Assembly (NCBI GenBank): GCA_026988015.1 | Contig: JALSMA010000041.1 | Span: 1 to 48,903 of the forward strand | Reading direction: 5' to 3' | Source of the DNA: Desulfobulbaceae bacterium | GTDB lineage: Bacteria; Desulfobacterota; Desulfobulbia; Desulfobulbales; Desulfocapsaceae | DNA: 48,903 nt | In this document: positions 9,853 through 18,482 of the stretch, piece after piece | Layout of the letters: each line of letters starts with the position of its first letter | Position numbering within the stretch: position 1 is the stretch's first letter | Program-made: the position numbers and the translations under genes | The notes under the pieces: model-generated | What the model was told of the DNA's origin: nothing | Databases searched by the model: none | Seen by the model: only the letters and a program-made list of their open reading frames with translations

Positions 9853-11094
9853 ATGACCAAAAAAAGAGTGGTAATTATTGGTGGTGGCGCCGCAGGACTC
9901 ATGGCAGCAGGTCAGGCTGCCATTGCTGGAGCGGAGGTGGTCCTTCTAGAGAAGATGAAACGTCCCGGCCGAAAAATATGTATCAGCGGCAAAGGTCGCT
10001 GCAACGTCACAAACAGTGCGCCTATTGAAGAATTCATTGAGCACTTTGGGAAAAACGGCCGTTTTTTACGGCAGGCATTCTCATATTTTTTTTCCAGAGA
10101 ACTAATCCATTTTTTTGAAAACAACGGCTTAAAAGTCACCCTTGAGCGGGGTGGCAGGTATTTTCCGAAAAGCGGCAAAGCACCTGATATCCTGAAAACA
10201 CTCCTGCAATGGATATCCCGACTGGATGTCACCATCCGTGACAACTGCCAGGTCTCATCTATTCTCCTGAAAAATGATACCATCAGCGGTGTTGCCACCA
10301 GCCAGGGTATCATCCACTGCAACGCTGTCATTCTTGCAAGCGGCGGTGCCTCCTACCCTGCCACCGGGTCCACTGGAGATGGATACCGGCTTACAGAACC
10401 ATTAGGCCACACCATCGTTCCCATACGTCCGGCCCTTGTCCCCCTGGAGGTCCGGGGCGGAGTTCCATCTGAACTTGCAGGTCTTGAACTTCGTAACATT
10501 GCGGTAAGACTCTTTATTGAGGGAAAGAAAAGGCGGCAGCTCTTTGGAGAATTACATTTCCTGAGATATGGTGTTGGCGGGCCCACCATTCTGACTCTGA
10601 GTGGAGATGCGGTGGATGCCCTGCAGGCCGGAAAATCGGTTATCCTGGCTGTCGATCTTAAGGCCGCACTCAGCGAACAAAAGTTGGACGCACGCCTTAT
10701 TCGTGATTTTGAGAAACGTCACAAGGAAGACCTAGCAGGTGTACTGAGGGGACTGCTTCCCGCAGCCCTGATCCCACTCTGCCTTGAACAGACCGACTTG
10801 CCACCAGATCGTCGTGCAGGGGAAATCTCTAAAAAAGAGAGAAAAAAACTCCTTCACTGGCTTAAAGAGCTACGGTTTGAAATAAGCAGGCACCGCCCTT
10901 TGAAAGAGGCCATTGTCACTGCTGGCGGAGTGAGCCTCAAAGAAGTGGACCCACGAACGATGGAGTCGAAAATTATCTCGGGACTCTATCTGGCAGGAGA
11001 AGTCCTGGATCTGAATGGAAACACCGGTGGTTACAATCTACAAGCGGCATTCTCCACAGGATGGCTGGCAGGAAGAAATGCAGGATCAAGCTGA
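9853..11094 (+). CDS. BaiN/HI0933-family FAD-dependent oxidoreductase
   Basis: A 413-residue flavoprotein. The N-terminal dinucleotide fold has GGGAAGL (about residues 10-16) for FAD binding, followed by the family-specific GRKICISGKGRCNVTN segment. The ending GNTGGYNLQAAFSTGWLAG is the typical C-terminal FAD-binding motif. Homologues include HI0933 and BaiN, linked to reduction of unsaturated steroid-like substrates in gut bacteria, but most members have no known substrate. The length is normal. It starts 15 nt after the radical SAM gene, so co-transcription is likely. Confidence 0.9.
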   Translation: MTKKRVVIIGGGAAGLMAAGQAAIAGAEVVLLEKMKRPGRKICISGKGRCNVTNSAPIEEFIEHFGKNGRFLRQAFSYFFSRELIHFFENNGLKVTLERGGRYFPKSGKAPDILKTLLQWISRLDVTIRDNCQVSSILLKNDTISGVATSQGIIHCNAVILASGGASYPATGSTGDGYRLTEPLGHTIVPIRPALVPLEVRGGVPSELAGLELRNIAVRLFIEGKKRRQLFGELHFLRYGVGGPTILTLSGDAVDALQAGKSVILAVDLKAALSEQKLDARLIRDFEKRHKEDLAGVLRGLLPAALIPLCLEQTDLPPDRRAGEISKKERKKLLHWLKELRFEISRHRPLKEAIVTAGGVSLKEVDPRTMESKIISGLYLAGEVLDLNGNTGGYNLQAAFSTGWLAGRNAGSS

Positions 11095-11191
11095 AAAAAG
11101 CCTCCCAGCAGACCCAAAGAACCTGTGGAAAGCCAAGAGAATGCCAATTAGCCAGGGTTTGCTCCATTTATGAATATTTTGGACCAACCCC

Positions 11192-11620
11192 CTAGCCGAT
11201 AGCAACCAGTTCCAAATCAAAAGTGAGATCTTTTCCGGCAAGTGGCGGGTTAGCATCAAGTATCACAAACTCATCGGTCACATCAATAACCTCCACCATC
11301 ATCACTTCACCTGCAGTTCCACCCACCTGGAGTTTCTGACCAACTTCAGGTTTCAAATCTGGTGGTACCTGGCTCTTAGGAACCTGCATCACCATTTCGG
11401 CATTGTGGGGGCCATAGGCCTGCTCCATGGGGATCTTCACGGTCTTCCTGTCACCCACAGCCATACCTGTCAAAGCTGCATCAAACCCCGGGATTACAGC
11501 CCCTGAGCCGAGAACCACATCCAGAGGAGTTTTCCCCTCTGACGAGTCAAAGATTGTTCCATCTTCAAGATATCCTTTATAATTCACCTGAACCTTATCA
11601 CCTTTTTTTGCCTGAGTCAT
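11192..11620 (-). CDS. FKBP-type peptidyl-prolyl isomerase, SlyD-like
   Basis: A 142-residue FKBP with the inserted chaperone (IF) domain of the SlyD family. The N-terminal FKBP half has the NYKGYLEDGTIFDSS segment and GSGAVIPGFDAALTGM. The insert follows AYGPHNAEM, and the FKBP strand resumes near residue 125. It would catalyse proline isomerisation and act as a folding helper in the cytoplasm, as no signal peptide is present. It lacks the His-rich nickel tail of E. coli SlyD. The ATG has GAGGATG about 8 nt upstream. It ends in TAG. Confidence 0.93.
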   Translation of the reverse strand: MTQAKKGDKVQVNYKGYLEDGTIFDSSEGKTPLDVVLGSGAVIPGFDAALTGMAVGDRKTVKIPMEQAYGPHNAEMVMQVPKSQVPPDLKPEVGQKLQVGGTAGEVMMVEVIDVTDEFVILDANPPLAGKDLTFDLELVAIG

Positions 11621-11920
11621 ACTAACATCCTCTATTTTGTAAGTTATTCTACACCCTGATTTCGTACTGACTTAGTGATTGTTTTTTATAACATCTTGGA
11701 ATGCACATATAATTTCTGTAATCAGATACATGAAAAAAAGATCACAACCTCCCTTCGAAACGTTCACTGCCGACACATCCTGTTCTCATTGAAACTATTG
11801 AGAGAATACACTATAATCAACGTGTTCAAAAAATCCAGACTGCATCACCATCGAACATTCGCGGATTCGGATATATATTGGGTTTTTATTTTTGAAGGGA
11901 AGCACCCTAGCATATCCCGA
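11621..11920. other. 300-nt gap between shikimate kinase and FKBP genes
   Basis: AT-rich, with no convincing reading frame on either strand. Both flanking genes are on the minus strand, so this region should hold the stop region of the kinase gene and the promoter of the FKBP gene. I see only a weak 4-bp GGGT/TCCC-type hairpin just after the kinase stop codon and no clear promoter. Confidence 0.5.
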
Positions 11921-12451
11921 TCAGAAATGATAGGAGCTATCTGAAATTTGTGCCACAATGAAGTTGCAAATTGCAGAGACAGACCGATCGCTGCAATCAA
12001 CCACAATATCAGCGTTCTTTTTATATAATGGCAGTCGCTCACCATAAACATCTTCGAAACTCTGTCCTCTGGTTTTCACCAGGCCGCGATCACCGAAATT
12101 CCCCACCCGTTGCTTCAAGATATCAAGATCAACCTCAAGCAACACAAGCACACTGCTCTCTCGCAGATGATCCATTCCAACCTGACTGTAGATAGCACTG
12201 CCACCAGTGGCAATTACATGGTGTTTTACATCAATACCCAGAAGAACCTGTTCTTCAGCCTTCCGAAACCCCTGGACTCCCAACCCGTCAAGCAGCTCCT
12301 GCAGCGGGGTCTGCCGACTCTCTTCAATCAACATGTCCACATCCACAAAAGCAACGTTGAGTACCCGTGCAAGCTCGCTGCCAACGGTACTTTTACCAGA
12401 TCCTGCCATGCCAATGAGCACAATATTTGTTTTTAAGTTAGTCTTTTCCAT
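11921..12451 (-). CDS. aroK: Shikimate kinase
   Basis: A 176-residue P-loop kinase. The Walker A loop GMAGSGKS spans residues 14-21, the VDVDMLIE segment supplies the shikimate-binding Asp, and HHVIATGGSAIYS is the GGG-type substrate loop with Ser in the third position. The lid region contains FGDRGLVKTRG. It would phosphorylate shikimate at the 3-hydroxyl in the chorismate pathway. Length is normal. It is not next to other aro genes. The related gluconate or homoserine kinase families are less likely because of the DxD and GGS motifs. Confidence 0.85.
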   Translation of the reverse strand: MEKTNLKTNIVLIGMAGSGKSTVGSELARVLNVAFVDVDMLIEESRQTPLQELLDGLGVQGFRKAEEQVLLGIDVKHHVIATGGSAIYSQVGMDHLRESSVLVLLEVDLDILKQRVGNFGDRGLVKTRGQSFEDVYGERLPLYKKNADIVVDCSDRSVSAICNFIVAQISDSSYHF

Positions 12452-12757
12452 ATAGAATGCAATTATTACAGCTACCTGATGCCTATCGAAACTCTGCGTT
12501 GCAAACCATAAACTGATAATAGGCTGAGGAATTGCGGTAGTCAGTTTAATGTTATGTTTCGTTGATTATAAAAAGTAACGAAGCGCCCTGTTTGCTCAAC
12601 CAGCAAACGCTACGAACCTGTTCCCGTTTCAATTCTGTTAATGCCATTAAGTCAAACATACAGTATGGTAACGGCACACACGAAACACAATAACCAGGAA
12701 GAAAAACTTTGCAAACCCTGCAACACTGAAAATTCACCCATCTGAAAAAGACATACC
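12452..12757. other. 306-nt divergent intergenic region with a hairpin
   Basis: The gap between aroK (-) and arfB (+) must hold both promoters. No reading frame looks real. It contains a perfect 7-bp stem, GTTTGCT/AGCAAAC with a 5-nt loop at 12590-12608, without a following T-run. A 6-bp inverted pair, TTCGTT...AACGAA, lies just before it. These could be regulator sites or a leader structure. Confidence 0.45.
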
Positions 12758-13171
12758 ATGCTTCACATTTCAAACAGTGTGACCATCCCTGAACAGGAAA
12801 TTGAATTACGGTTTATCCGTGCCCGCGGAGCCGGTGGCCAGAATGTGAATAAAGTAGCATCTGCCGTACACCTCCGCTTTGACATTAGCGCCTCTTCTCT
12901 ACCGGAAAGGATAAAAAGCCGACTCCTTGGTCTCAACGACAGCCGAATCAACAAAGACGGTATTCTGGTACTCAAAGCACAACAGTTCAGAAGTCAGGAA
13001 AAAAACAGGGAAGATGCACTGCAGCGACTTTTTGATATTATTTCCCGAGCGACCAGACAACAGAAAAAAAGGCGCCCGACCCGGCCAGGAAAAACAGCAA
13101 AGCAGAAACGCCTTGACGGGAAGAAGAAACGCGGACAGCTCAAAACAGCACGAAAAAGGGTTCAGTACTGA
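12758..13171 (+). CDS. arfB: Alternative ribosome-rescue factor / peptidyl-tRNA hydrolase ArfB
   Basis: A 137-residue protein with the RF-1-like catalytic GGQ at residues 26-28 inside RARGAGGQNVNK. The C-terminal tail is strongly basic (RRPTRPGKTAKQKR, KKKRGQ), which in ArfB inserts into the empty mRNA channel of stalled ribosomes. It releases nascent chains from ribosomes without a stop codon in the A site. The length and the absence of stop-codon-recognition domains separate it from RF1/RF2. Alone on the plus strand. Confidence 0.93.
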   Translation: MLHISNSVTIPEQEIELRFIRARGAGGQNVNKVASAVHLRFDISASSLPERIKSRLLGLNDSRINKDGILVLKAQQFRSQEKNREDALQRLFDIISRATRQQKKRRPTRPGKTAKQKRLDGKKKRGQLKTARKRVQY

Positions 13172-13358
13172 TAATCTTCTCTTCCAAAACAAAACCTCCT
13201 CCTAGCCCCAAATAATCAGGTCCTCCAGTATAGCTGCAACTGCCACAAGAACCTTCAGGCACTGAAAAGTGCCATTTACAACTCCTCAAAAAAAGAGTAC
13301 AGCTCTCAATTTACCTCTAAAACGACTCACACCAATCCCCCACATAAAGAGGATAATT

Positions 13359-13640
13359 ATGTTCAAGACTAATGAATATTTTGATGGAAAAGTAAAATCC
13401 ATTTCCTTCACCAGCAGCGAAGAGCCAGCCACAGTTGGTGTTATGGCAGTTGGAGAATACGAGTTTGGCACAGACTCAATTGAGATTATGTCTGTTATTT
13501 CATGGAGTATGGATCTCAAACTAACCGGCAGCGATTCCTGGCAGACCTTCAGCGCAGGAGAACAATTTGAAGTGGCAAAAGGTGTAAAATTTAGAGTCCG
13601 CATTTCAGTGGAAACCAGCTACCTCTGCCTCTATAAATAA
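13359..13640 (+). CDS. ppnP: Pyrimidine/purine nucleoside phosphorylase PpnP
   Basis: A 93-residue single-domain cupin-like protein. The ATG at 13359 follows AGAGGA by 5 nt; an upstream in-frame extension to 13269 looks non-coding and lacks a ribosome site. Family features: EYFDGKVKSISF at the N-terminus, GVMAVGEYEF, and the MSVISWSMDLKLTGSDSWQTF strand pair. It phosphorolyses several nucleosides to base plus ribose-1-phosphate. A single gene followed by two hairpins that should end its transcript. Confidence 0.92.
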   Translation: MFKTNEYFDGKVKSISFTSSEEPATVGVMAVGEYEFGTDSIEIMSVISWSMDLKLTGSDSWQTFSAGEQFEVAKGVKFRVRISVETSYLCLYK

Positions 13641-13750
13641 CATCGCACTGAGAAAAGATAACGCCCAGAAAAAGCTTGCATCGTTATTCCGATCTTGTTA
13701 CATAGACGTTTCTGCTGTTCAAGTTCTTACTTAACTGCGGTTGGTATACC

Positions 13751-13795
13751 ACAGGAGTGGGTAGAACCTTCAACGATTCCACCCACTCCTGTTTT
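13751..13795 (+). terminator. 12-bp perfect hairpin with short T-run
   Basis: ACAGGAGTGGGT at 13751-13762 pairs perfectly with ACCCACTCCTGT at 13781-13792 around an 18-nt loop. TTTT follows. It lies downstream of ppnP and just before a second, stronger terminator. It may be a first terminator or a separate regulatory structure. Confidence 0.6.
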
Positions 13796-13817
13796 ACATA
13801 TATCTTTTTCGTTCTAT

Positions 13818-13853
13818 GCCTGCTGTCCTCTTTTGAACAGCAGGCTTTTTTTT
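13818..13853 (+). terminator. Strong rho-independent terminator
   Basis: GCCTGCTGT at 13818-13826 pairs perfectly with ACAGCAGGC at 13837-13845 (10-nt loop), followed by eight T residues at 13846-13853. This is a classical intrinsic terminator and ends the ppnP transcript. Confidence 0.88.
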
Positions 13854-13932
13854 ATGCAGTGCATCCCAGCAAGGACCGACCTGAAGCTGATCCGCTGGAT
13901 ACTTATTATCCCTTTCCCTGTCGGTACCAACC

Positions 13933-14763
13933 ATGCTCAGCCACAGCTTTATCCATCTTCCAGGCATAGGTGCCAAAACAGAAAAAAAGCTCTGGCGGGC
14001 GAAAATACACCACTGGTCGCAGTGGCAAAACCCGCCTCCTGTGCGCCTCGCCAACAGCTCTGCCGAACAACTCACTGGCCTGCTGCAAAGGTCCCGACAG
14101 GAGTTGGACAAAGGACCTCAGTTTTTCAGTGAACGACTCCCTACCAACGAACAGTGGCGTCTCTTTTCGCATTTTCGGAACCGCATAGCCTATCTTGATA
14201 TTGAGACAACCGGGCTTGGGCAGTCTGCCAACATTACAACCATTGCCCTTTATGACGGAAAAAATGTTCATTGCTACATAAATGGACGCAATCTCGACTA
14301 TTTCTCCAGAGACATAGAAAAATACGATATTCTGGTGACTTACAATGGCAAAGGGTTTGACATTCCTGTCATCGAGCGCCACTTTCGAACAAAACTGCAA
14401 CATGCACACATTGATCTGCGCTTTATTCTGGCAAGACTCGGCTTCAAAGGGGGGCTGAAAGGCTGCGAAAAACAGCTCGGTATAAACCGTGGCGCCCTAG
14501 AGGGGGTTGATGGATATTTTGCGGTACTTCTGTGGCGGGATTTCAGAGACAATAACAACGAAAAGGCACTGGAAACACTCCTTGCCTACAATATTGAGGA
14601 TACTGTGAACCTGGAACGGCTCCTCATTGAAGCATATAACAGAAATGTGAGCCTTACTCCGTTTGGCAATGCCCTGCTGGTGGAGTCACCAGCCCCCCCA
14701 CCCATCCCCTTCCAGCCGGACATGAGTACTGTAGAGCTGCTCAGGAGCAGGATCAAAGGATAA
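13933..14763 (+). CDS. RNase H-like exonuclease domain protein (YprB-like)
   Basis: A 276-residue protein. The N-terminal HLPGIGAKTEKKLW stretch resembles a helix-hairpin-helix segment. The DEDD-type exonuclease fold follows, with AYLDIETTGLG (first catalytic Asp/Glu), ILVTYNGKGFDIPVIERHF (second Asp) and YNIEDTVNLERLL (C-terminal Asp). This matches the predicted RNase H-like YprB family (PF13482 type), expected to act on nucleic acids; substrate unknown. No clear ribosome site precedes the ATG, but the N-terminus fits the family. Its 3' end overlaps the convergent MBL-fold gene by 11 nt. Confidence 0.85.
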   Translation: MLSHSFIHLPGIGAKTEKKLWRAKIHHWSQWQNPPPVRLANSSAEQLTGLLQRSRQELDKGPQFFSERLPTNEQWRLFSHFRNRIAYLDIETTGLGQSANITTIALYDGKNVHCYINGRNLDYFSRDIEKYDILVTYNGKGFDIPVIERHFRTKLQHAHIDLRFILARLGFKGGLKGCEKQLGINRGALEGVDGYFAVLLWRDFRDNNNEKALETLLAYNIEDTVNLERLLIEAYNRNVSLTPFGNALLVESPAPPPIPFQPDMSTVELLRSRIKG

Positions 14764-15670
14764 TCTCAGATCCTTCAGTTGCAAAAAACACCTCTGTGTC
14801 ACCATACTTCCCAGGCTCACAGTAGGTTTTAGCCATTTCATCAATCTGCTCATCGGTACGATCAGGATCATGATGAAACAGAGCAAGTTTTTTAACTCCT
14901 GCTCGATTGGCCGCCACTATGGCCCATTCAAAGGTTGAATGACCCCAGTTAACCTTGGTCTGATACTCCACCTCTGTATACTGGGAATCATGAATCAGCA
15001 GATCTGCTCCCTTGAAAAAATCTTCTATGGCTTGATTTTGCTCTTTGGCCACGTCCTCACCTTCGTAGGCCATGGCCTCATCATATTCGGGATGGTCCGG
15101 GTCCGTGATAAAGAGGTTTCGATAGGGCTCATGGTCATAGCAAGTGCAAAACACTTTCCCTTTGTACTCAAAACGGTAACCAAGGGCAGTTATGGGATGA
15201 TTGAGAAATTTTGTGGTGAGTATCAGCCCGTCACCGAGCTCTATCACCGGCTCTTCACGCAAGCGCTTATATTCAATATCTGAAGCAAGCTCCCCGACAT
15301 TGATGGGAAAATAGCGATATTTCATTTGCCCACCCACAACGTCTTTTAAGGGGTCGTCCTCATAACTCACCGGACCATGTACTGTTATCTTAGTACCTGG
15401 AATATAAATCGGGGTAAAATAGGGAAACCCCATAATATGATCCCAATGAGTGTGCGACAGGTAAAGAGCTATCTGCAAGGGCCCGTTGGGGAGATCATTG
15501 GCGACCAGGCTATTACCAAGTTCGCGTATCCCGGAACCTGCATCAATGACAATGATTTCATTCCGGCCATCTACCCGCAGTTCCATACAGGCACCGTTGC
15601 CACCATATTTCATGGTGTGAGAACCCGGACAAGGTATAGAACCCCGCACCCCCCACAGCTTCACTTTCAT
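14753..15670 (-). CDS. MBL-fold metallohydrolase
   Basis: A 305-residue metallo-beta-lactamase-fold hydrolase. The metal motif HTHWDH is at residues 73-78, the later ligands include the Asp in LLIHDSQY and a His in NWGHSTFEWA, and LALFHHDPDRTD closes the site. The start VKLWGVRGSIPCPG is typical of the RNase Z-like/phosphodiesterase branch. ATG at 15670 has AGGGGAG 7 nt upstream, with a second ATG at 15673; an extension to 15739 would run into the HDOD gene and is unlikely. It starts 13 nt after the HDOD gene, so the two are co-transcribed and it may serve in the same signalling context. Confidence 0.87.
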   Translation of the reverse strand: MKVKLWGVRGSIPCPGSHTMKYGGNGACMELRVDGRNEIIVIDAGSGIRELGNSLVANDLPNGPLQIALYLSHTHWDHIMGFPYFTPIYIPGTKITVHGPVSYEDDPLKDVVGGQMKYRYFPINVGELASDIEYKRLREEPVIELGDGLILTTKFLNHPITALGYRFEYKGKVFCTCYDHEPYRNLFITDPDHPEYDEAMAYEGEDVAKEQNQAIEDFFKGADLLIHDSQYTEVEYQTKVNWGHSTFEWAIVAANRAGVKKLALFHHDPDRTDEQIDEMAKTYCEPGKYGDTEVFFATEGSEIIL

Positions 15671-15683
15671 CATCTCTCTCCCC

Positions 15684-16544
15684 TTATGTCTGAAGAAAAA
15701 CCTGCGCTTTCTCAATTTCTTCTTCAATACTGAGCGCAATCTCCCCGAACATATCCCAAGTAAGTCCGGTAATTTCTAGCATCTTCTGTTCAGGTCCCTC
15801 GGCGGGGAAAGGATCCCCGGCGTAGCCAAGGTCAAGAATATTGGCATACATATTGGCGAGCCCGACATAGGCCACCCGGACCCGAAACTCTTCCGGCGCA
15901 TCTTCAACATTGTGGTGATAACTGATGGCGCTGGTCATTGCCTCATTCAGCTTCCACTTCTCAGCAATCATTTTTCCGACTTCCTGGTGATCGACACCAA
16001 GCATATCCCGTTCAACGGAGATAAGAGGACGCTGTTCCCCCTGCACTCTACTCAAAACCTCAATGTACTCATCCCCAAAAGGGATTTTACCTAGATCATG
16101 AAGCAGACCCGCAACAAAGTATTCCTCACACTCCATAACCGGCACTCCATTAGCCTTTGCCAGCAGTTTGGCACAGACTCCTGTTCCAATGGAATGGGCC
16201 CAGAACTTCGATGTTGGCAGGGCTCGTGATTTTTTTGCGCCGGAAACAGAACGAATAATGGCAGTACTGAGTGCCATATTTTTCACCGTATTCATCCCAA
16301 GCATGGTGATGGCACGGGTAAGCGATGTCACCTTATTCACAAGCGAATAGTACGCTGAATTGATTAATTTCAAAACCTGGCCTGTAAGCACAGGGTCAAG
16401 GGAAATGACCTTATTCAACTCATTGGGGGAGGCATCTGTCCGACTGCAGATCTCCATAACCTTTCCCACCGTAGTGGAAAGACTTGGCATCCTTTTAATG
16501 AATCTTGTTATTGCCTTTCTATTAGCTGCACCAGCTTCATCCAT
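15684..16544 (-). CDS. HDOD domain signalling protein
   Basis: A 286-residue protein that is almost entirely one HDOD domain (PF08668 type). Segments seen: LPSLSTTVGKVMEI near the start, VISLDPVLTGQVLKLINSAYY, the VTSLTRAITMLG helix, GLLHDLGKIPFG with the HD-like metal motif, and HHNVED. HDOD proteins are non-catalytic regulators of motility, biofilm or stress pathways. No receiver or output domain is attached. The ATG at 16544 is preferred over the GTG one codon upstream. First gene of a two-gene operon with the MBL hydrolase. Confidence 0.9.
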   Translation of the reverse strand: MDEAGAANRKAITRFIKRMPSLSTTVGKVMEICSRTDASPNELNKVISLDPVLTGQVLKLINSAYYSLVNKVTSLTRAITMLGMNTVKNMALSTAIIRSVSGAKKSRALPTSKFWAHSIGTGVCAKLLAKANGVPVMECEEYFVAGLLHDLGKIPFGDEYIEVLSRVQGEQRPLISVERDMLGVDHQEVGKMIAEKWKLNEAMTSAISYHHNVEDAPEEFRVRVAYVGLANMYANILDLGYAGDPFPAEGPEQKMLEITGLTWDMFGEIALSIEEEIEKAQVFLQT

Positions 16545-16722
16545 CACTTCATCCGCGTAAAAAACATTTAATAATCACCAACATATATAGCACACAAATC
16601 TTTCTTATCGCTTATTGTATAGCAAGCAGAAAGGGAGGTCAAGGAAAGAGGTGCACTGAACAAAAGCTTCCAAAATGATTATCGGGTTGCTGAAAAAGAT
16701 CAGGATATGGTAAGCAGATGCC

Positions 16723-17463
16723 ATGGAGCGATTTTCAAGAACAAGCCGTCTTCTAGGCACAGAAAAGTTTGCCACCCTGCAAGGCGCTAAAGTGACTATT
16801 GTCGGAATAGGGGCAGTGGGCGGTTATGCAACTGAGGGTCTGGCGAGGGCCGGTGTCGGACAACTCCGGCTTGTGGACTTCGATACTATCCAACCATCAA
16901 ATATCAACCGACAGATCCTGGCACTTGAGAGTAGTATCGGCCAGGCAAAGGTTGATGCCGCCCGGGAACGAGTACTGCTGATCAACCCGGAGTGCCATGT
17001 AGAGGCCCTGGAAATCTTCGCAGGAGACGACACCCTGAATAACATCCTTAGCCCGATGCCGGACGTCCTCATTGACGCTATTGATTCCCTCAATCCAAAA
17101 ATCCAACTCCTAGTTGCCGCCCACCGACGCAGCATACCCACATTCTCCTCAATGGGAGCAGCTCTAAGAACGGATCCCTTACAGGTGAAAACCGGAGACA
17201 TCATGTCCTCAAACCACTGTCCCCTGGCAAAGCATGTCCGTAACAGGCTGCGTCGACAAGGCATAGAGGGTGGTATAGAATGTGTCTACTCCACTGAAAA
17301 GATACACTTCAACTACGCAGGACCTGAAGAAACCTCTCAGATTGCCAATCCGCACGAAAATCGTGGCAGAAAACGAAATGTACTGGGCTCACTGCCAACC
17401 CTCACCGGAATTTTTGGTCTGACCCTTGCCAATGCTGTTATTCTGCACCTGACAAAAGATTAA
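16723..17463 (+). CDS. tcdA: tRNA threonylcarbamoyladenosine dehydratase TcdA
   Basis: A 246-residue ThiF/E1-like ATP-dependent enzyme. It has the nucleotide loop GIGAVGG at residues 28-34, the DFDTIQPSNINRQ segment with the Arg/Asn that contact ATP, and the LPTLTGIFGLTLAN C-terminus of the TcdA group. It cyclises t6A37 to ct6A in ANN-decoding tRNAs. The length matches TcdA and not MoeB or ThiF, which carry zinc-binding Cys pairs absent here. Single gene, divergent from the HDOD operon. Confidence 0.9.
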   Translation: MERFSRTSRLLGTEKFATLQGAKVTIVGIGAVGGYATEGLARAGVGQLRLVDFDTIQPSNINRQILALESSIGQAKVDAARERVLLINPECHVEALEIFAGDDTLNNILSPMPDVLIDAIDSLNPKIQLLVAAHRRSIPTFSSMGAALRTDPLQVKTGDIMSSNHCPLAKHVRNRLRRQGIEGGIECVYSTEKIHFNYAGPEETSQIANPHENRGRKRNVLGSLPTLTGIFGLTLANAVILHLTKD

Positions 17464-17483
17464 GGATATGCAGATCAACTCTA

Positions 17484-17672
17484 TCAACACTCTTTCTTAA
17501 CCAGATAATCAAGAACCATCTCCTCCATGATTTCCAACTGATCACGCCCAGTTTCATGGGTAATAATCCAGGAACAGCGCTGATAAGCACGATAGAGATC
17601 CCGTGGGAGTTTAAGTTTCAACTCCACGAGATCCTGGTCACTCTCGTTGGGTTGCTCTCTGTCTACAGGCAT
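17484..17672 (-). CDS. Small protein of unknown function coupled to hisA
   Basis: A 62-residue hydrophilic protein. I do not recognise a specific family. Predicted content: a charged N-terminus, a short strand-like LVELKLKLP, then two helices (RDLYRAYQRC and DQLEIMEEMVLDYLV), a layout similar to ribbon-helix-helix DNA-binding proteins. Its ATG lies 3 nt after the hisA stop, so it is very likely translated from the same message. It has no transmembrane or signal segment. A real gene is supported by the close coupling and by codon content, but its function is unknown. Confidence 0.6.
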   Translation of the reverse strand: MPVDREQPNESDQDLVELKLKLPRDLYRAYQRCSWIITHETGRDQLEIMEEMVLDYLVKKEC

Positions 17673-17675
17673 TAT

Positions 17676-18443
17676 TCAAGCATTTTTTTTGTGAAAGGCG
17701 ACAGCTTCTTCATAGCTGATGCCGCTGCCTCCGAAAATATCCAGAGCACTGCCGATGGTTGCATGAAGACGGCCTTCTCCAAGCTCGCAAATGAGTTCCA
17801 TATCGCCGATATCACGTACCCCACCAGCATAGGTGGTTGGAATAGGACTCCACTTCGCAAGACGTTTCACCAGTTCACTCTCAATACCACTGCATTGTCC
17901 TTCCACATCCGCTGCGTGAATGAGAAATTCATCACAGAGGGCAGAAAAGCTCTCGAGAACCTCAGGAGCAATAGAAACATCTGTAAATTTCTGCCAGCGA
18001 TCTGTGACGATATAATACTCATCTCCTTTTCTGCGGCAACTTAGATCCAGTACCAGTTTGTCCTTCCCCACAGCGGATCCCAGTTTCTTCAGACGATCTT
18101 GATCTACCCGTCCCCCGGAAAAGACATACGAGGTCACAATGACATGAGAGGCTCCCCTGTCCAGCCAGTCCCTGCCATTGTCAGCCGTTATTCCACCACC
18201 GATCTGCATTCCTCCGGGCCACGCGGCAAGTGCAGCAGTGGCAGCAGCATCATTTCCTGGACCTAGTTTTATAATATGCCCGCCGGTAAGATCATCTTTT
18301 CGATATAACTCAGCGAACCAGGAGGATGGATGACTTGCTGTAAAATTTGTCTGCAACCCATCAGGATCACAATCCTTCAGAGTTGAGCCAACGATCTGTT
18401 TCACCTCTCCATTATGGAGATCTATACAGGGTCGAAATTGCAT
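17676..18443 (-). CDS. hisA: Eukaryote-type HisA (ProFAR isomerase)
   Basis: A 255-residue (beta/alpha)8 isomerase of histidine biosynthesis, converting ProFAR to PRFAR. It resembles the yeast HIS6 branch rather than usual bacterial HisA: CIDLHNGEVKQIVG, HPSSWFAELY, HIIKLGPGND, QIGGGI, VIVTSYVF, LVLDLSCR, FLIHAADVEG and GSALDIFGG all match, as I recall the yeast protein. The ATG at 18443 sits 14 nt after AGGAGG, an unusually long spacing. No other his gene is nearby. It is preceded by a minus-strand terminator (18483-18521) and followed after 3 nt by the small gene at 17484. Confidence 0.88.
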   Translation of the reverse strand: MQFRPCIDLHNGEVKQIVGSTLKDCDPDGLQTNFTASHPSSWFAELYRKDDLTGGHIIKLGPGNDAAATAALAAWPGGMQIGGGITADNGRDWLDRGASHVIVTSYVFSGGRVDQDRLKKLGSAVGKDKLVLDLSCRRKGDEYYIVTDRWQKFTDVSIAPEVLESFSALCDEFLIHAADVEGQCSGIESELVKRLAKWSPIPTTYAGGVRDIGDMELICELGEGRLHATIGSALDIFGGSGISYEEAVAFHKKNA

Positions 18444-18482
18444 AATGGGTACCGTCGCCTCCTTATATGCAGGAACATTCAC

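Noticed and set aside
11675-11944. 89-residue open frame in the aroK-FKBP gap
   Set aside because: AT-rich chance frame, no ribosome site, overlaps the aroK end on the other strand.
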